Below are positions 60,800-64,000 of a stretch of 64,000 bases of DNA, in pieces (position 1 is the stretch's first letter; each line of letters opens with the position of its first letter). Location: the NCBI GenBank assembly GCA_032207245.1, contig CM063506.1, forward strand, positions 12,851,439 through 12,915,438. Reading direction: 5' to 3'. Both the position numbers and the translations under genes were made by a program. Origin of the DNA: Pardosa pseudoannulata. Taxonomy: Eukaryota > Arthropoda > Arachnida > Araneae > Lycosidae. The notes beneath the pieces were generated by a model that was not told where the DNA came from, searched no databases, and worked only from the letters and a program-made list of their open reading frames with translations.

Positions 60800-60946
60800 T
60801 CAAAAGATGGGTAGGAGAGGCCTGAGCAGAAATACGTTTGGAACATAAGCGAAAAGTTTACTCATTGACGTATGTAAAGCCCTCAATACATCCACTGATG
60901 ACGAAAAGGGGAAACAGATTTTGAGGATCGAAGTGGTCCAGAACAC
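60800..60946 (-). pseudogene. Candidate exon remnant, open frame of 48 codons (copy B)
   Basis: After TTTTGCTTTCAG on the minus strand the frame reads VFWTTSILKICFPFSSSVDV, LRALHTSMSKLFAYVPNVFL, LRPLLPIF, stop. Copy A matches with one stop. About half of the differences fall on third positions of this frame. No family is recognised and the upstream exon is only hinted at by a GTAAG donor near 60,990. Confidence 0.35.
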
Positions 60947-61261
60947 CTGAAAGCAAAAGACTGATTTAGTTCTATTGCCTGCAGATCTTACCTTGGTACA
61001 AAGAAAATGGTCTTCACGCTTAGAGTGACCTTACCAGGAGTATGCATTTCTGATGTACTTTACCCAATTACTCCCGATGTACTAGCCTAAGGAAACAACC
61101 TAGTCCCGGTGAGGCGATTTGGTAGGACAAGAGAGGGTCTACTAAATACATAAACCATTTGAAGATTCATTACCTACTGGACCATAATTTACCTCTCCTC
61201 CAGACCAAGAAGAATAAGCCGAAGGGACTATTATGAAGTTAGTAAACTATTCTGTATCGAA
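60947..61261. other. Unique stretch, nothing more recognised
   Basis: Matches 33,664-33,974. Confidence 0.4.
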
Positions 61262-61440
61262 CAAGGGCCAAATGCATAAGGTTCTGTTTTTCGGTACTGG
61301 AGTTCGTGAAGTTGAATCCTCACACTAGTGGAATGAATGTTCATAGTCGATCGGAAGCTACTCTAAGTAGTTGGTCCCGGTATCATTAACCCTCGTGTAG
61401 CAAAACATTAGATCGTAGCACTTCAAAACAAACTAAACTA
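61262..61440 (+). mobile_element. tRNA-derived SINE (copy B)
   Basis: The body CGATCGGAAGCTACTCTAAG, TTGGTCCCGGTATCATTAAC and CCTCGTGTAGCAAAACATTA, with a CAAAACAAAC tail, is the clearest copy of the 3' half of the family. The head is degraded, with AGTTGAATCCTC in place of the B box. Confidence 0.78.
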
Positions 61441-62384
61441 CTATGTACTTATACATTAAAAAATGAGGTAATGCTATCATTCATCCTAGAAAATTACTAG
61501 TTTTCAGATACAATACAACACAAACAATATTTTTTCTTATAATATTACAATAAGTTTTGTATTCATTTTAAAGAAAAAGAAAATTTCACGTGTGTGTTAT
61601 TTGCTCATTTTCTAAAGTAAAATTACATATCGGAGGCAATAGGTATGAAATATTTACCTTTCACCCAAGAATACAATTTTGGACGTCTAGCGAATCGACG
61701 AAAACTTGAATAATCGACTTTAAGTTATAAAAAAAATCTTAGATCCATTTGTCTTTTAGTAGTTTGTTTACAAACTGTCGTTACACATTTAAATAAAATG
61801 TTGCATAGAATTGAATTGTCTACATTTGAAACATTTTACTAAACTTTGTACTAAAAATAACTTAACGAAAATTAAAACACAACACAAGAGGGCAAATACA
61901 TTGTTACAGCAATAATAATTGAATAATATATTATAAATCGCTTCAAATATTTCATACTGTTAAAAATTCTATATTTTCCCTTGAACACGGCTATAAATTC
62001 ACCAAAACAATTAATGGGTTAGAATTTTTAATGATGTAACCAGAACAAAAAAAAAAAAAAAAAAAAAAAAAACATTTTGTATTTGCCTTAAGATAACCAT
62101 TTATTAAAAATTAAAAATTTTATAATATAATTATGCAATGAAATACCCTATAAAAATGGGGTACTTATCCAGAGTCAACAAATTTCAACGACCTAAAAAT
62201 TCGATGCTGTTAACTAGTTGTAGACTCCATAGATAAAAATGAAATAACTCAAAAATGTTATGGATTATACCGTATTAAATCATAACTACTACTTTATAAT
62301 TATTATTTTTAATAATTCTTTTAATAATGAAAAAAACACTATTCTGCTTTAACATTTCTATATGAAATAACAAAGTAGTGTGTA
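61441..62384. other. AT-rich stretch with a poly(A) run
   Basis: A poly(A) run lies at about 62,047-62,072. Otherwise it matches 34,161-35,300 with deletions. No gene is supported. Confidence 0.5.
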
Positions 62385-62766
62385 CCAGTTGTTAGTCCTT
62401 ATGCAAAGTGGATGAATGACGGTGAAACCAGCAGTAGACGATATGGTGTTGGATGTCCACACGCTATCAAAGAAAAATTGTGTTGGAGTGGTTCCAGGAA
62501 CATGATGTTGAATTCCAGTTAATGTCTTGGCTGCCTAATTCACCGGATCTCAATCCGAGAGAACACATTTGGGAGGTCATAGGACGGCAGTTCAGAGTTA
62601 AAGACCACCAATTCGGAATGTCTTTGCGTAACCGTTGCTTAAACATCTGGTATAATCTACCAAGGTCTTGTGGCATCCATGCTAAGGCGGGTTTAGGCTG
62701 GGTTGTGCGCCAAAGGTGGGTCAACTCGTTATTGAGAGGTGGTCATAATGTTTTGGCTCTTGAGTG
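62385..62766 (+). mobile_element. Tc1-like transposon, internal deletion, 3' end kept
   Basis: It starts within the transposase (CAGTTGTTAGTCCTTATGC matches 1,129 onward), then jumps at about 62,475 to the C-terminal coding region. It ends with the inverted terminal repeat at 62,766 followed by TA. The left terminal repeat is missing. It belongs to the same family as 869-1,428. In copy A the position is occupied by unrelated sequence (about 35,300-35,505). Confidence 0.85.
62453..62740 (+). pseudogene. Tc1-like transposase, C-terminal catalytic fragment
   Basis: The frame contains VLEWFQEHDVEFQLMSWLPN, then SPDLNPREHIWEVIGRQFR. SPDLNPxE carries the third acidic residue of the DDE/D triad; the first two are deleted. 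It continues with basic C-terminal sequence into the terminal repeat (...[10 protein letters not shown]). The Met start lies at the deletion junction and is incidental. No active enzyme is possible. Confidence 0.85.
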
Positions 62767-62768
62767 TA

Positions 62769-63657
62769 TATATATATTATTATTTTTGTCTGCCTTGCAA
62801 TGTTAACCAAGTTAAACAATCGTGGATATTAATTATTAAATATAAAAACGGCGTCGAGTTACTTTCGAAGTTGTACATGTTTTAAAAGATGATGTCAAAC
62901 CATTTTTGACAATATATTTCAAAGGGTTAAAGTTATATATGTATTTTTTCCTAGTTGAAAAGGGCTGTCAGATTGAAACATTGTAAATAATAATTATTAA
63001 TTATATCTGCCCAATTATTAATGCCTTAGTCATTTCTTCCTAATATATATTTATGAATATCTTAAATCTCAATTGTTGTAGAATTCACAAAGCAAAACAA
63101 ATATAAAAGTTATGCAACTTTGAATATTACAGCCTGCTCTCATGTGTGATTAGCTGTAATTTAAAAAATTATAGGATTCCATTTAAAACTAAAGAAAATT
63201 TCGTGTTAAGAAATTTACTAGGTATCACATATAAAATAGTACTATAAAGTGAAGGTTTATAATGGATAAAACTATTTATCATGATTGCGGTCAATGTACC
63301 TACCTATAAAGTATATTTATATGCTAGGCTAAAAAAAATCTAAAATATAAATTTAAAAGACAAAACTATAATTAACACAAGCTACTTGTAAATTTGGTAG
63401 ATTTTTTATAGGATTGCCATCATCTTTCTCTAAACAAGAAAGCTCTTTCCGGAAAAAAAATCTGCAATCTGTTTTTTAGCTGAGCCTAAAAAAGGACGTT
63501 AGGCAATAATGGGTTTTAATAAATTAACTAATAAAAAAGCTTGTGCATTTCACATTAACTTAAGTAAAAGTTTCGCTAATGTAAATTGTCATAAGAGTGT
63601 TCCAAACCTTATAAAAGATATGAAACCAGTGATCTAAGTGTTTCAAATTTCTTTCAG
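62769..63657. other. AT-rich stretch, nothing recognised
   Basis: Matches 35,505-36,391. Confidence 0.5.
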
Positions 63658-63898
63658 AAAATTGCCGGTCAGTCACACTTTGTGGTTTCCACCTGAATTC
63701 GGAAAGAGGAATAACCTGGCGCAACCTATCGAAACTCATGTGAACGTTGTACTTAAAACCGATGACTGTTATCAATATTCATGGTTGATTACACCCAAAC
63801 AAATGCGCTTGTTAGAAAAGATCATGAGAGTCAGATTGTTTTTGATGCGTTGCGGAAGAGCATGTTGGGAAATGATTGAAACATACTCTTCCGTATAA
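63658..63898 (+). CDS. Candidate terminal exon, unknown protein (copy B)
   Basis: Acceptor-like TTTCTTTCAG, then KLPVSHTLWFPPEFGKRNN... to ...EMIETYSSV, with stop TAA at 63,896-63,898. It has the same length and phase as copy A. The sequence near the stop contains an imperfect inverted repeat (CGGAAGAG...CTCTTCCG, about 63,853-63,894). No domain is recognised. The Met-started version of this frame begins at 63,638, upstream of the presumed splice site. Confidence 0.35.
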
Positions 63899-64000
63899 GG
63901 AGTCAACCTGACACATCATTAAAAGCCTACATAAAACAGCATCAGAAGGAAATGAAATTACCAATTCACATCTTATACTAGTGCCTGTTAAACTTATTTT
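63899..64000. other. Non-coding end of window
   Basis: Matches copy A to 36,724 and then continues beyond the point where copy A meets the gap. Nothing else is seen. Confidence 0.6.

Overview
This is AT-rich eukaryotic DNA with no intact protein-coding gene that I can recognise. It carries many (TA)n microsatellites, degenerate tRNA-derived SINEs, Tc1-like, piggyBac-like and Helitron remnants, and solo LTRs. That mix suggests an arthropod nuclear genome. An arachnid is my guess, from the style of the Tc1-like transposase remnants, but the sequence does not prove it.

The window has two parts. Bases 1-8,187 are seen once: a microsatellite, the 5' half of a Tc1-like element, a solo LTR, a SINE, a piggyBac derivative with a large hairpin, and a GC/CpG-richer island. 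Bases 8,188-36,724 (copy A) and 36,894-64,000 (copy B) are the same sequence in the same orientation, a few per cent diverged by eye. They are separated by exactly 100 N at 36,725-36,824. This is either a tandem segmental duplication or two uncollapsed haplotypes scaffolded end to end. A gap of round size at the junction favours the assembly explanation.

Shared (older) content of A and B: a TA-flanked MITE, seven SINE loci, a piggyBac derivative keeping only the N-terminal and C-terminal ends of its transposase, a second piggyBac remnant with a cysteine-rich C-terminus, a TTAA-flanked MITE, a foldback MITE nested in a diverged tandem repeat, a minisatellite of about 141 bp (six units in A, four in B), and three candidate exon remnants. 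Content that differs: two Helitrons (8,362-9,008 and 20,509-21,227) and a piggyBac MITE (13,656-14,161) are in A only, each with a clean empty site in B. A solo LTR (54,679-55,027) and the end of a Helitron (36,825-36,893) are in B only, with empty sites in A.

The most unusual signal is the LTR family (3,262-3,602 and 54,679-55,027). It has TG...CA ends and 4-bp target duplications. Read on the minus strand it carries a tRNA-like segment with A- and B-box matches at its 5' end, followed by a TATA box and a poly(A) signal. It therefore looks like an LTR with both Pol III-type and Pol II-type signals. No genes here form a pathway. The biology of the window is transposon turnover recorded by paired filled and empty sites.
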